Shown one piece after another: positions 30,353-39,289 of a stretch of DNA of 64,000 bases (the first letter of the stretch is position 1; every line of letters starts with the position of its first letter). Source of the stretch: Actinomycetota bacterium (GTDB taxonomy: Bacteria > Actinomycetota > Thermoleophilia > Gaiellales > Gaiellaceae); the NCBI GenBank assembly GCA_005884005.1, contig VAWI01000069.1, forward strand, positions 1 to 64,000, given 5' to 3'. The notes under the pieces are model-generated. The model did not search any database. It was not told where the DNA came from and saw only the letters and a program-made list of their open reading frames with translations. The position numbers were made by a program, and so were the translations under genes.

Positions 30353-31717
30353 ATGCGTCGAACCCTGATCGTCGTGTTCTTGGCGGCATTCGTGTTCGTG
30401 CCGTCAGCGGGAGCGTGGAGCTGGCCCGTCGACGGTCCCGTGCTCCAGAAGTTCGTGTTCGGCGACGATCCCTACGCCGCGGGTCAGCACCGGGGAATCG
30501 ACATCGGCGCTCCGAGCGGAGAAGGCGTCATCTCACCTGCGTCCGGGACTGTTTCGTTTGCCGGAACGGTGCCGGTAAGTGGCAAGAGCGTGACGATTCA
30601 AACCGCCGACGGCTTCTCGGTCACGCTGACTCATCTCGGCTCGATCAGCGTTCGGCGCGGCGACACGGTTCGTGAAGGCGCCGCAGTCGGGACGATCGGT
30701 CCGAGCGGCGAGCTGGAGCACGACGTCCCGTATGTCCACCTCGGCATCCGGCGCTCCGAGGATCAGAATGGCTACGTCGATCCGCTCCTGTTCTTGCCGG
30801 CGCAGCCTGCGCTGCCCCCGGCTCCGACCGCCGCTCCTCCGGCCACACCACCGCCGTCAGCTCCCGCGGCGCCGGCCCCCGCCGCTCCGGCCACGACCGC
30901 TCCCTCAGAAGTGGCGCCTGCGCCTGCCGCCTCTGCCGCGCCTGTGGCCACGATTGCAGTCGGCCCACCCCGGACTGCGCAGAAGGGTCAACCAAGTGGT
31001 CGGGCCGCCTCCCAGCTCGGCGTGCACGGCGCCGATGCCGTCAGGCCGGTTCAACTCGCCGTTTCCCCCACAGTCACTGTCTCGCGTACGCGTCGCCGCA
31101 TCGAGGCGCGTGACCGGCTCGCACCGAAGGCTGGAGCCGGTGCAGCTACCAAGACTGCGAAGCGCCCTCGGCCCGCAAACGAACGAGAGCAGCGACCGAC
31201 GCCTGGATCGGAGCCCGCCTTTGCATCGCCAGGCGAGGGCAAGGCCAGCGGCAACGGCAACGGCTCGAATCCCTCAGCGGCGACGGCCCGAGTGGACAAG
31301 CGCGGATCGCGCGCGGTCTGGCTCTGGCTGGCTGCGTTGTTGCCGGTCGGCGGTGTGCTGGCGCTCGCCGGGCGCCGGCGGCGCGCCTCGGGCTCGCCAG
31401 AGCCGGCGCCTATCATTGCCTCAAATGTCGCGCTACTACCTGACAACGCCGATCTACTACGTGAACTCGACCCCGCACATCGGGCACGCGTACACGACGA
31501 TCGCCGCCGACATCCTCGTGCGGCATCAGCGCCAGCGCGGCGACGAAACCTTCTTCTTGACGGGAACGGACGAGAACGCCTCGAAGAACGTGCGTGCGGC
31601 AGAGGAGGCCGGGGTCGACCCGAAGACGTTCGTCGACGACCTCGTCGAAGACCACTGGCGGCCGTTGCCCGCTCGAGTGGGCGCGTCTCCGGACTTCTTC
31701 ATACGCACGACCGATGA
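30353..31717 (+). CDS. Secreted M23-type peptidase-like protein with an anomalous C-terminus
   Basis: The signal peptide MRRTLIVVFLAAFVFVPSAG is followed by a lysostaphin-type M23 domain (about residues 20-150) with HRGIDIGAPSGEG, VTLTHLGSISVRRGDTV and YVHLGIRRSEDQNGY. Then comes a long Pro/Ala-rich linker and a C-terminal membrane helix with a basic end, AVWLWLAALLPVGGVLALAG and RRRRASG (about residues 320-345). A natural end would be expected there. Instead the frame runs on for roughly 110 more residues, overlapping metG by 293 bp, and is Arg-rich there. A frameshift or lost stop near 31400 is likely. M23 domains cleave peptidoglycan cross-bridges. Confidence 0.8.
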   Translation: MRRTLIVVFLAAFVFVPSAGAWSWPVDGPVLQKFVFGDDPYAAGQHRGIDIGAPSGEGVISPASGTVSFAGTVPVSGKSVTIQTADGFSVTLTHLGSISVRRGDTVREGAAVGTIGPSGELEHDVPYVHLGIRRSEDQNGYVDPLLFLPAQPALPPAPTAAPPATPPPSAPAAPAPAAPATTAPSEVAPAPAASAAPVATIAVGPPRTAQKGQPSGRAASQLGVHGADAVRPVQLAVSPTVTVSRTRRRIEARDRLAPKAGAGAATKTAKRPRPANEREQRPTPGSEPAFASPGEGKASGNGNGSNPSAATARVDKRGSRAVWLWLAALLPVGGVLALAGRRRRASGSPEPAPIIASNVALLPDNADLLRELDPAHRARVHDDRRRHPRAASAPARRRNLLLDGNGRERLEERACGRGGRGRPEDVRRRPRRRPLAAVARSSGRVSGLLHTHDR

Positions 31718-32954
31718 GGGCCATCATCGCTTCGTCCAGGAGTTCGTCCAGCAGATCTACGACAACGGGCACATCTACGAGGACATCTACGCCGGCTTGT
31801 ACTGCGTCAGCTGTGAGGAGTTCAAGACCGAAGATCAACTCACCCCCGACGGGCTGTGCCTCGAGCACGGGACCAAGCCCGAATGGATCGAGGAGCGCAA
31901 CTGGTTCTTCCGGCTCTCGGCATTCCAGGAGCAGCTGCTTCGCCTCTACGACGAGCGGCCCGACTTCGTGCTCCCAGACTTCCGCTACAACGAGGCCCGC
32001 AGCTTCATCGCGGGCGGCCTCCGAGATTTCAGCCTCAGCCGCGCGGGCCAGCCCTGGGGCGTGCCGGTGCCGTGGGACCCCGAGCAAGTGGTCTACGTCT
32101 GGGTCGACGCGCTGGTCAACTACCTGAGCGCGCTCACGTACGCACGGCCGGGCGAAGACCTACGCGAGGAGTTCTGGCCTGTGGCGCACCACCTGATCGG
32201 CAAGGACATCCTCCGCTTTCATTGCGTCTTCTGGCCTGCGCTCCTGCTGGCCGCGGGCTACGAGGTGCCCAGGCAGATCTTCGTCCACGGCTGGCTGCTC
32301 TTCGGTGATCGGAAGATCTCGAAATCGAGTGGCAACGTGATCGAGCCCCTCGAGCTGACCGAGATTTACGGCATCGACGCCCTCCGCTTTTACGCCGCGC
32401 GGGTCGCCCGCTTCGGCCAGGATGGAAACGCGTCCGCCGACGACCTGCACGAGCGCTACGAACGGGAGCTCGGCAACGATCTCGGCAATCTCGTCTCGCG
32501 GACGACGGCGATGATTGTTCGCTACCGCGAGGGCCGAATCGAGCCCGCGGCGTGGGACTCTCCTTTCCGGGCCGAGCTGGAGCAGCTCGCCCGCCTGGTC
32601 CCTGCGCGGCTCGACGAGTACGACCTGTCAGGCGCGCTGGAGGCGATCTGGGTCGTCATCCGTTCGCTCAATCGCTACGTCGAGGAACGGGCTCCGTGGC
32701 AGCTCGCAAAAGACGCAACCAAGTCCGAGGAGCTCGACCGGACGCTCTACGACCTCGCCGACGGCCTCCGGGCGGTCGCGATCGCCCTTGCCGCCTACCT
32801 GCCGGAGACCGCTTCGCGCATCCTCGTCGCGCTCGGCCAGTCGGACGACCTTGCCTGGGAAGGCGTCGCCTACGGTCGAACCGCGGCAGCTGAGGGAATC
32901 GCGGCCGCGGAGCCTCTGTTCCCGCGAGTCGAGCTCGAGACCGCCGTCGCGTGA
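31425..32954 (+). CDS. metG: Methionyl-tRNA synthetase
   Basis: The 509-residue class I synthetase has the HIGH motif in NSTPHIGHAYTTIAADI and the KMSKS motif as DRKISKSSGNVIEP. It is the short form lacking the C-terminal tRNA-binding dimerisation domain. A zinc-type knuckle, GLYCVSCEEFKTEDQL, is reduced compared with the four-Cys E. coli enzyme. The ATG at 31425 gives MSRYYLTTPIYYVN. It overlaps the following tatD start by 4 bp. Confidence 0.96.
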   Translation: MSRYYLTTPIYYVNSTPHIGHAYTTIAADILVRHQRQRGDETFFLTGTDENASKNVRAAEEAGVDPKTFVDDLVEDHWRPLPARVGASPDFFIRTTDEGHHRFVQEFVQQIYDNGHIYEDIYAGLYCVSCEEFKTEDQLTPDGLCLEHGTKPEWIEERNWFFRLSAFQEQLLRLYDERPDFVLPDFRYNEARSFIAGGLRDFSLSRAGQPWGVPVPWDPEQVVYVWVDALVNYLSALTYARPGEDLREEFWPVAHHLIGKDILRFHCVFWPALLLAAGYEVPRQIFVHGWLLFGDRKISKSSGNVIEPLELTEIYGIDALRFYAARVARFGQDGNASADDLHERYERELGNDLGNLVSRTTAMIVRYREGRIEPAAWDSPFRAELEQLARLVPARLDEYDLSGALEAIWVVIRSLNRYVEERAPWQLAKDATKSEELDRTLYDLADGLRAVAIALAAYLPETASRILVALGQSDDLAWEGVAYGRTAAAEGIAAAEPLFPRVELETAVA

Positions 32955-33715
32955 TCGACACCCACGCGCACCTCGACGGCTGCGAGTCGGGGCCGGAGGA
33001 GTTGCTCGCCCGCGCCCGTGAAGCCGGCGTCGACCGCGTGATCGCGGTCGGCTCGGGAATCGATTCGTGCCGAGCGTCGCTTGCGATCGCGGAGAGCGAG
33101 CGCGGTGTCTTCGCCGCGCTCGGGATCCATCCGCACCAAGCGGGTGGCGAGGAGGCTGAACGTCTCACCGAATTGGCGGAGCTCCTCCGTCACGAGCGCG
33201 CGGTCGCTGTCGGCGAGACCGGCCTCGACTTCTATCGCGACTGGGCGCCGCACGAGCGGCAGCGGCAACTGTTCGCGGCTCAGCTCGAGCTCGCGTCCCG
33301 GGTCGGCAAGCCGGTCGTCATCCACAACAGGGAAGCCGACTCGGAGACGGCGGATGCCCTCGCCGGCTTCGGAGGAGCCGTCATCCTCCACTGCTTTTCT
33401 TCACCGGGGCTCCTCGACGTCGCGCTCGAGCGCGACTACTACGTCTCGTTCGCCGGCAACGTCACCTACCCCAGCGCAGAGGAGCTGCGCGAGGCCGCGA
33501 AACGCATCCCCGCGGAACGCATCCTGGCTGAGACTGACAGCCCGTACCTGGCGCCCGTGCCGCGCCGGGGCCGGCCGAATGAGCCTGCCAACGTCGTCGA
33601 CACGGTCGGGGCGCTCGCGCAGGCCCGCGGTGAGCACCCAGACGACCTCGCCTCGCAGATCGAGGCCAACGCGACTGCCGCGTTCTCGTTGCCCGTCGGG
33701 TCGCCGGCCCCGTGA
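32951..33715 (+). CDS. tatD: TatD-family metal-dependent hydrolase/DNase
   Basis: The 254-residue TIM-barrel protein has the metal ligands in DTHAHLDGCE, ALGIHPHQAGG, GETGLDFYRD, VIHNREADSE, LHCFSS and AETDSPYLAP. TatD proteins show 3'-5' exonuclease or quality-control activity. GTG 32951 overlaps the metG stop, and the stop overlaps rsmA. The order metG-tatD-rsmA-ispE is common in Gram-positive bacteria. Confidence 0.94.
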   Translation: MIDTHAHLDGCESGPEELLARAREAGVDRVIAVGSGIDSCRASLAIAESERGVFAALGIHPHQAGGEEAERLTELAELLRHERAVAVGETGLDFYRDWAPHERQRQLFAAQLELASRVGKPVVIHNREADSETADALAGFGGAVILHCFSSPGLLDVALERDYYVSFAGNVTYPSAEELREAAKRIPAERILAETDSPYLAPVPRRGRPNEPANVVDTVGALAQARGEHPDDLASQIEANATAAFSLPVGSPAP

Positions 33716-34491
33716 GCACGCGGGCGAAGAAGGAGCTCGGACAGCACTTCCTTGCAGACGAGAACATCCTCCGCGTAATCGGCCGGCTCGCGGAGCTCGA
33801 CGACGCCGATGTCGTCCTCGAGATCGGCCCCGGTCGTGGCCTCCTGACCGCCTACCTCGCCGAGCGGGTTTCGGAGGTGCACGCGATCGAGCTCGACCGC
33901 TCTCTCGAGCCGGCGCTCGGCGAAGCGCTTGCCGGGCACGAGAACGTCGACCTGCAATTCGGCGACGCCCTGGCCTTCGATCTGGGCGCGCTCGTGCCGG
34001 CGCCGACGAAGCTCGTCGCCAACCTGCCGTACAACATCGCGACGCCCCTCGTTGCCGAGAGCCTGGACGGACTGCCGGGCGTCGCCCTGTGGTGCGTGAT
34101 GGTGCAGCGCGAGGTCGCCGACCGCTTCTTCGCCGAGCCCGAGACGAAGGCGTACGGGGCGGTCTCCGTGCTCGTTCAGCTGGCGGCCGAGCGGACGGGC
34201 TTTCACCCTGTATCGCGGAACGTGTTTCGGCCGCGTCCGAACGTCGACTCCGCCCTGGTCGCCTTTCGCCGGCGCGGAGCGCTGCCCGCCGACTACCCGC
34301 GTCTCAAAGCCGTCGTCGGAGCCGCCTTCGCGCATCGCCGCAAGCAGATGCCAAACTCGATCGAGCTGGTGGGGCTCGCGTCGCGCGAGCAAGCGGCCGA
34401 GGCACTCGCGCGGATCGGCCGCGACCCCTCGACGCGCGCCGAGGCGCTCGCTCCCGAAGAGTTCCTCGCGCTGACAAATGCGCTCGAATGA
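33712..34491 (+). CDS. rsmA: 16S rRNA (adenine1518/1519-N6)-dimethyltransferase (KsgA)
   Basis: The 259-residue enzyme has the N-terminal RAKKELGQHFLADENIL, the SAM loop EIGPGRGLLTAYLAE and the active-site NLPYNIATPLV. It dimethylates two adenines in the 3' hairpin of 16S rRNA. GTG 33712 overlaps the tatD stop. Confidence 0.96.
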   Translation: MSTRAKKELGQHFLADENILRVIGRLAELDDADVVLEIGPGRGLLTAYLAERVSEVHAIELDRSLEPALGEALAGHENVDLQFGDALAFDLGALVPAPTKLVANLPYNIATPLVAESLDGLPGVALWCVMVQREVADRFFAEPETKAYGAVSVLVQLAAERTGFHPVSRNVFRPRPNVDSALVAFRRRGALPADYPRLKAVVGAAFAHRRKQMPNSIELVGLASREQAAEALARIGRDPSTRAEALAPEEFLALTNALE

Positions 34492-34500
34492 GAATGGGCT

Positions 34501-34899
34501 ATGCGCGAGCTGAAGGTCGAGACCAAGCGTAAGACGCAACTGCTCGACGTGACGGACGAGGCGCGGGCGCTTGTCGCGGGGTCCGAGGGATCGCTCGCGA
34601 CGCTGTTCGTCCCGCACACCACTGCGGGCATCGTGCTGCAGGCAGCGGGTGAGGGTGCGACAGCGGTCGCCGGCGACATCGAGGGAGCCCTCGAGCGACT
34701 GATCGACGAAGGCTGGAGTTGGGGACACCTCCATGAGGGAGACGCGAACCCTTGGGCCCACGTCCGTGCGACGCTGACAGCCTCGTCCGTCTCGATCCCG
34801 CTGATCGCCGGAGAGCTCGCGCTCGGCGACCACCAAGCGGTCTTCCTCGCGGAGTTCGACGGTCCGCGGGAGCGCACGATCTGGATCACCGTCTCGTGA
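34501..34899 (+). CDS. yjbQ: YjbQ family protein (UPF0047), second copy
   Basis: The 132-residue protein contains RKTQLLDVTDEARAL, LFVPHTTAGIVLQA and GDHQAVFLAEFDGPRERTIW, matching the first copy at 3897-4295. The central segment differs strongly: here it reads IDEGWSWGHLHEGDANPWAH, where the first copy has DDNGGWRHSDADGPNAPSH. It lies between rsmA and ispE, overlapping ispE by 4 bp. The two copies may have different substrates. Confidence 0.88.
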   Translation: MRELKVETKRKTQLLDVTDEARALVAGSEGSLATLFVPHTTAGIVLQAAGEGATAVAGDIEGALERLIDEGWSWGHLHEGDANPWAHVRATLTASSVSIPLIAGELALGDHQAVFLAEFDGPRERTIWITVS

Positions 34900-35708
34900 G
34901 GGCCCCCGCGACGGCGAAGCTGAACCTCGCACTCGTTGTTGGCCGCCCGCGCGACGGCAAGCATGAGCTGACGACGGTGTATCAACGTCTCGACCTCGCA
35001 GACCGGGTCGCGCTCGCGCCCGCGACGCGGCTCCGCATCACAGGTTTTCGGGAGGACACACTCGTTCGGCGCGCGCTCGAAGAGCTGGCGGCCGCGGCCG
35101 GCGCCAGGCCGGACTGGGAGGCGCGGCTGACGAAGCAAATCCCGGTAGCGGCAGGCCTTGGAGGCGGTAGCTCCGATGCGGCGACGGCGCTGCGCCTTGC
35201 GAACGAGACCCTCGACGAGCCGCTGTCGGCGGCCGAGCTGCACGCGCTTGCCGCGAAGCTCGGCGCCGACGTGCCGTTCTTCCTCACCCAGGGCCCGCAG
35301 CTGGGCGAGGGCTACGGCACTGAGCTGACGCCCCTCAACCTTCCTCAGGACTACTGGGTCGTTCTCGTGCTTCCCCGTGACGCGAACAAGCACTCGAGCG
35401 GCGCGGTCTACGCAGATTTCGACGAGCGAGAAGGCCCCAAGGGCTATCGCAACCGGCGCGCAGCGCTCAAGCGCGCGCTCCGGGAGACGAGGCGGGCATC
35501 CGATCTCGCTCGACTGCCCCCGAACGACCTTGCCAGCTCGCCGCTTGCCGGTGAGCTTTCGGCGCAGGGAGCCTTCAGAGCCGATGTCACGGGGGCGGGC
35601 CCGGTCGTCTACGGCCTCTTTCGGCACCTCGAGGCCGCCCGTGCCGCCCGCGCCGCGCTCAGAGGCCGCGGCCGAACCTGGCTGACCGCACCCGCTTGGT
35701 ACGGTTGA
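34896..35708 (+). CDS. ispE: 4-Diphosphocytidyl-2-C-methyl-D-erythritol kinase
   Basis: The 270-residue GHMP kinase of the MEP isoprenoid pathway has APATAKLNLALVVGRPRDGK at the start and the ATP loop IPVAAGLGGGSSDAATALRL. The glycine-rich DVTGAGPVVYGLF lies near the C-terminus. It is slightly shorter than the usual 280-310 residues. GTG 34896 overlaps the yjbQ stop. Confidence 0.94.
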   Translation: MRAPATAKLNLALVVGRPRDGKHELTTVYQRLDLADRVALAPATRLRITGFREDTLVRRALEELAAAAGARPDWEARLTKQIPVAAGLGGGSSDAATALRLANETLDEPLSAAELHALAAKLGADVPFFLTQGPQLGEGYGTELTPLNLPQDYWVVLVLPRDANKHSSGAVYADFDEREGPKGYRNRRAALKRALRETRRASDLARLPPNDLASSPLAGELSAQGAFRADVTGAGPVVYGLFRHLEAARAARAALRGRGRTWLTAPAWYG

Positions 35709-35713
35709 CCGCG

Positions 35714-36073
35714 ATGGAGTACGGCGGGCCACTTGTTGAGCACGGGTCGAGCCGAATGGCGCGTTGGCTCCGCGCTCGCCGGGTCAGGATCGCTTTCTGG
35801 ATCGCGGTCGGCGAGGGGATCCTGGTCGTCTTCCACGCGATCTCATGGTGGGCGGCCGTCGCGATCGCCGTGCTCGTGGTCGTCGGCTGGTTCGGCTTCG
35901 CCCACCGTCTCCGATCCGAAACCGCGCGCCAGGCGGGCTGGATCGCCGCCGTCTCGCAGGCGCTTGTCGCCCTCGTGCCGGTCCTGGTACTCATCGTGGG
36001 CACGCTGGCGCTGATCCTCGTCGCCGTGCTTGCCGTCGTCGCACTCGTGTTGCTTTTCAGCTCTCGGGATTAG
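35714..36073 (+). CDS. Small integral membrane protein
   Basis: The 119-residue protein has three to four hydrophobic helices, the last (VPVLVLIVGTLALILVAVLA) very long, and RSETARQAGW between them. I do not recognise a family. It lies 5 bp after ispE and 37 bp before tRNA-Gln. The ATG at 35714 is preferred over an earlier GTG because it clears the ispE stop. Confidence 0.65.
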   Translation: MEYGGPLVEHGSSRMARWLRARRVRIAFWIAVGEGILVVFHAISWWAAVAIAVLVVVGWFGFAHRLRSETARQAGWIAAVSQALVALVPVLVLIVGTLALILVAVLAVVALVLLFSSRD

Positions 36074-36110
36074 ACTTTGCAGGTGGGCGCGAGGCTCTCC
36101 GGCGACGCGG

Positions 36111-36181
36111 TGGGGCGTAGCCAAGTGGTAAGGCAGCGGGTTTTGGTCCCGCGATCCCAGGTTCGAATCCTGGCGCCCCAG
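36111..36181 (+). tRNA. tRNA-Gln (UUG)
   Basis: The cloverleaf is complete. The acceptor stem is TGGGGCG/CGCCCCA, the D arm GCC/GGC, and the anticodon stem GCGGG/CCCGC with loop TTTTGGT. The T arm is CAGG/CCTG with loop TTCGAAT. The anticodon TTG reads CAA (Gln). The 3' CCA is not encoded. Confidence 0.97.
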
Positions 36182-36195
36182 CTCCATTTGAATCA

Positions 36196-37539
36196 GTGAC
36201 CGATCGAAAGCTCGCAGCTGTCGTCATGGCCGCCGGCCTCGGGACGCGAATGCGCTCCGAGACGCCGAAGCACCTTCACCCACTGCTCGGGCGTCGGCTG
36301 ATCGATTGGGTGATCGACGCAGTTCGCGCCCTCAACCCGGAGCCGCTCGTCGTCGTCGCCTCGCCGGAGACGGAGGCGGCGGTCGAGGCTCTCGGCGTCA
36401 CCGTGGCCGTCCAGCCGGAAGCGCGGGGCACCGGCGATGCAGTGGCCGCGGCGCGCGCCGCTCTCGCCGGCTTCGACGGCGATGTTCTGGTGCTGTCCGG
36501 GGACTCCCCGCTGCTGACGCCCGAGTTGCTCGAAGGCCTCATCGCCGAGCACCGCAGGAGTTCTGCCGCGGCGACGGTGCTCACATTCGAGCCGGTTCGG
36601 CCGCTGCCGTACGGCCGCATCGTCCGCGATGCCGGCGGCAAGGTCCGTGCGATCATCGAAGAGGGAGACGCGACCGAGCAGGAGCTGGCGATCCGCGAGC
36701 TCAACTCCTCGACTTACGTCTTCGACGCCGCCGAGCTCTGGACCGCGCTCGATGAGCTGAAGCCGGACAACGCTCAGGGCGAGCTCTACCTGACGGACAC
36801 GGTGCGATCGCTCGTCGATGCGGGCAAGCCCGTCGCGACCTACAAGTCAGACGACCCCGAGGCGCCGGTCGGCATCAATACCCGCGTCGAGCTCGCCGCG
36901 GCGGCTGCCGTGATCCGCGATCGCATCAACGAGCGGCACATGCTCGCCGGCGCGACGATCGTCGATCCCCAGGCGACCTGGATCGACTCCGAGGTCGAGC
37001 TCGAGCCCGACGCCGTCGTCCACCCGTTTACCGTCTTGCGGGGCGCCACTCGGGTGCTCCGCGGCGCCCATGTCGGCCCGCACGTCGTAGCGATCGATGC
37101 CGAGATCGGAGAACACGCGCTCGTGGGGCCGTTCTGTTACCTTCGGCCCGGAACCGTGCTGGAAGCCGGGTCAAAGGCGGGCACGTTCGTCGAGCTGAAG
37201 AACTCCCGGATCGGAGAAGGGACAAAGGTGCCGCACCTGTCCTACATTGGCGACGCCGAGATCGGCGCGGAGACGAACATCGGCGCCGGCGCGATCACCG
37301 TCAACTATCCCCACGAGCCGGGCAAGCCCAAGGGACGGACACAAATCGGCCGCAACGTCAGGACCGGCGTCCAGAATGCCTTCGTTGCACCAATCGAGAT
37401 CGGCGACGACGCATGGATCGCGGTCGGTACGGTCGTCACAGACGACGTCCCGCCCGGCTCGCTTGCAGGCTTCGCGCCACCCCAGGTGACGAAGGAAGGC
37501 TACGTCTACGACAAGCATGGAAGGCCAGCCGATGACTGA
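36196..37539 (+). CDS. glmU: Bifunctional UDP-GlcNAc pyrophosphorylase / GlcN-1-phosphate acetyltransferase
   Basis: The 447-residue protein has the N-terminal uridyltransferase motif MAAGLGTRMRSETPKHLHPL and LSGDSPLLTPELL. From about residue 240 it has a left-handed beta-helix of hexapeptide repeats with FVELKNSRIGEGTKVPHLSY, holding the acetyltransferase His. It makes UDP-GlcNAc for peptidoglycan. GTG 36196 lies 14 bp after the tRNA, and the 3' end overlaps prs. Confidence 0.96.
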   Translation: MTDRKLAAVVMAAGLGTRMRSETPKHLHPLLGRRLIDWVIDAVRALNPEPLVVVASPETEAAVEALGVTVAVQPEARGTGDAVAAARAALAGFDGDVLVLSGDSPLLTPELLEGLIAEHRRSSAAATVLTFEPVRPLPYGRIVRDAGGKVRAIIEEGDATEQELAIRELNSSTYVFDAAELWTALDELKPDNAQGELYLTDTVRSLVDAGKPVATYKSDDPEAPVGINTRVELAAAAAVIRDRINERHMLAGATIVDPQATWIDSEVELEPDAVVHPFTVLRGATRVLRGAHVGPHVVAIDAEIGEHALVGPFCYLRPGTVLEAGSKAGTFVELKNSRIGEGTKVPHLSYIGDAEIGAETNIGAGAITVNYPHEPGKPKGRTQIGRNVRTGVQNAFVAPIEIGDDAWIAVGTVVTDDVPPGSLAGFAPPQVTKEGYVYDKHGRPADD

Positions 37540-38581
37540 GACCGCCACGCTGCCTGGGCTCGAGACCGTCGACCCGCCCACGCCCGAGGGCGAGCGCAAG
37601 CGCTGGATCGAACGCGGCCCGCAAAAGCGGCTGATGCTGTTCTCGGGCAGCTCGAACCGCGAGCTCGCCGAGCGCATCGCGGAGACGCTGGGCGTCGAGC
37701 TCGGCGAGGTCCGGCTCAAGACCTTCGCGAACGGGGAGACGTACTGCCGCTACGAGGACTCGATCCGCGGCGCCGACGTCTTCATCGTCCAATCGGGCAA
37801 TGCGCCCGTGAACGACCACCTGGTCGAGCTCCTGATCATGATCCAGGCCGCGAAGCTCGCTTCCGCGAAGCGGATCACGGCGGTCGTCCCGTGGTTCCCG
37901 TACTCGCGACAGGACAAGAAATCAGCGCCCCGTGAGCCGATCACCGCCAAGCTCGTCGCCGACGCGCTCGAGGTCGCCGGGGTCGACCGCGTCGTGGCGA
38001 TGGACCTGCATGCCGGCCAGATCCAGGGTTTCTTCAACGTCCCAGTCGACCACATGACCGCGCTGCAGCTCTTCGCGCAGTACTACCGCGACAAGGGCCT
38101 GCAAGGCGAAGGAATCGTCGCGGTCTCGCCGGACCCCGGCCGCGCGAAGATGGCGCGCCGCTTCGGACAGATGCTCGACGGGGACCTCGCGATCCTGAAC
38201 AAGACCCGGCCCGAGCACGACAAGGCCGCTGTCACCGAGGTGATCGGCGACGTCCGCGGCAAGGTCGCGATCATGAGCGACGACATGATCGTGACGGGCG
38301 GCACGTTGATCGCCGGTGCCGAGGCGCTGCTGGGCGCAGGCGCGCTGGAGGTCTATGCGTGCGCGACCCACGGGCTCTTCCCGGGCGACGCGTTCGAGAA
38401 GCTCGCTACGAGCAAGATCACGCAGGTCACGGTGACGAACACCGTTCCAGTCGACCCGATCAAGCGCCCGGAGAAGATCGACGTCCTGCCGGTCACGACG
38501 CTCCTGGCCGAGACGATCATGAACGTCTTCGCCGACGACTCGGTGTCGGCGATCTTCGCCGGCGAGAACCAGCTCTTCTGA
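37532..38581 (+). CDS. prs: Ribose-phosphate pyrophosphokinase (PRPP synthetase)
   Basis: The 349-residue enzyme makes PRPP from ribose-5-phosphate and ATP. It has FANGETYCRYEDSIRG, VPWFPYSRQDKK (ATP loop), MDLHAGQIQGFFNVPVDHM and the PRPP loop SDDMIVTGGTLIAGAEAL. It carries about 30 extra N-terminal residues compared with typical enzymes. ATG 37532 has GGAAGG 8 bp upstream and overlaps the glmU stop; ATG 37517 is an alternative. Confidence 0.95.
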   Translation: MTETATLPGLETVDPPTPEGERKRWIERGPQKRLMLFSGSSNRELAERIAETLGVELGEVRLKTFANGETYCRYEDSIRGADVFIVQSGNAPVNDHLVELLIMIQAAKLASAKRITAVVPWFPYSRQDKKSAPREPITAKLVADALEVAGVDRVVAMDLHAGQIQGFFNVPVDHMTALQLFAQYYRDKGLQGEGIVAVSPDPGRAKMARRFGQMLDGDLAILNKTRPEHDKAAVTEVIGDVRGKVAIMSDDMIVTGGTLIAGAEALLGAGALEVYACATHGLFPGDAFEKLATSKITQVTVTNTVPVDPIKRPEKIDVLPVTTLLAETIMNVFADDSVSAIFAGENQLF

Positions 38582-38585
38582 GCTA

Positions 38586-38605
38586 AACCGCTCAACAAAG
38601 CGGTT
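38586..38605 (+). terminator. Hairpin terminator after prs
   Basis: AACCGCT pairs with AGCGGTT around a CAACAA loop, 4 bp after the prs stop codon. There is no long T-run. Confidence 0.6.
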
Positions 38606-39088
38606 CCGGCCGCGTTTCTACCGAAGCTCTCTACCGCGGGCGGTGGCGCCTAGACGAGCGCTCGTGCTCCGAGGACGCGCGCCACGATCAGCGGGGATCT
38701 GCCAATCCCTCAGTGCGTTCAAGATTAGATCAGACGCACTTGCTGCCGTCATGGGCACGTCACCAACTCTCTGCGAAAACGGGGGCGCCGACTCGCCTCA
38801 CGGACCGCAGGCGATTCCCTCACCCTTCCCCCTTTCCGGGGGTGGGGTGCGTCCAATCTGGCTCAAACTCCCGCAGTAGCGAGAGGACAAGCCTTGATTC
38901 TGTCTTGCAACCTGCCAACAATGAGCTAAAGCCGGGGCAGCGGCCTTGCCTCTCCCCACCGCCGGCGTTTGGCTGCCGCAGGGCCAAACGCCTGCCCCGG
39001 CTTTTGCAGATCATCCGCGGCCACTGGTCTCGGGCGCTTCCCCCATAGGTCTGGGTTGCCCGAACGTTTTGGGGGGTCGCGCTGGCGC
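38606..39088. other. Long intergenic region without a convincing gene
   Basis: About 480 bp lie between prs and the Flp pilin gene. Short ORFs exist on both strands but have no coding character. The stretch contains a CCCCC-TTTC-CGGGGG hairpin near 38830-38845 and a large nested hairpin at 38928-39005. I found no match to RNase P RNA, SRP RNA, tmRNA or c-di-GMP riboswitch core motifs by eye. Confidence 0.6.
38928..39005. ncRNA. Large nested hairpin, candidate structured RNA or bidirectional terminator
   Basis: AAAGCCGGGGCAG (38928-38940) pairs over 13 bp with CTGCCCCGGCTTT (38992-39004), followed by another T. Inside is a second perfect stem, CGTTTGGC / GCCAAACG (38966-38973 / 38983-38990). 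Both strands end the outer stem in TTT. It could terminate transcription from either side or be part of a longer RNA. Confidence 0.35.
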
Positions 39089-39289
39089 CTAACCGCCCGG
39101 AAGGATGTTCGCAATGCCGCTGATGGCGCCGCGGATGCTGGTCGAGAGCGCTGTGATCGCGACGACGACCGTAAGCACGATCACGGCGAGCACGACTCCG
39201 TACTCGGCCATCGTCTGGCCCTCTTCACGCCGAAGACCGATTAGCGCCTCGGACGCGGAAACCTGCCACGCAGTGACGAGCCTGAGCAC
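39089..39289 (-). CDS. Flp/Fap-type type IVb pilin
   Basis: The 66-residue protein contains REEGQTMAEYGVVLAVIVLT. The prepilin peptidase would cut after the Gly, leaving Glu at +5 and Tyr at +6 as in Flp pilins. A single hydrophobic helix follows, and the protein ends GAISGIANILPGG. GTG 39289 is chosen because AGGTGA lies 5 bp upstream. A longer start at 39355 would add 22 unrelated residues. No tad secretion genes are in the window. Confidence 0.85.
   Translation of the reverse strand: MLRLVTAWQVSASEALIGLRREEGQTMAEYGVVLAVIVLTVVVAITALSTSIRGAISGIANILPGG

Noticed and set aside
38606-39088. Possible RNase P RNA, SRP RNA, tmRNA or c-di-GMP riboswitch in the long spacer
   Set aside because: None of the core sequence motifs of these RNAs could be found on either strand by eye.
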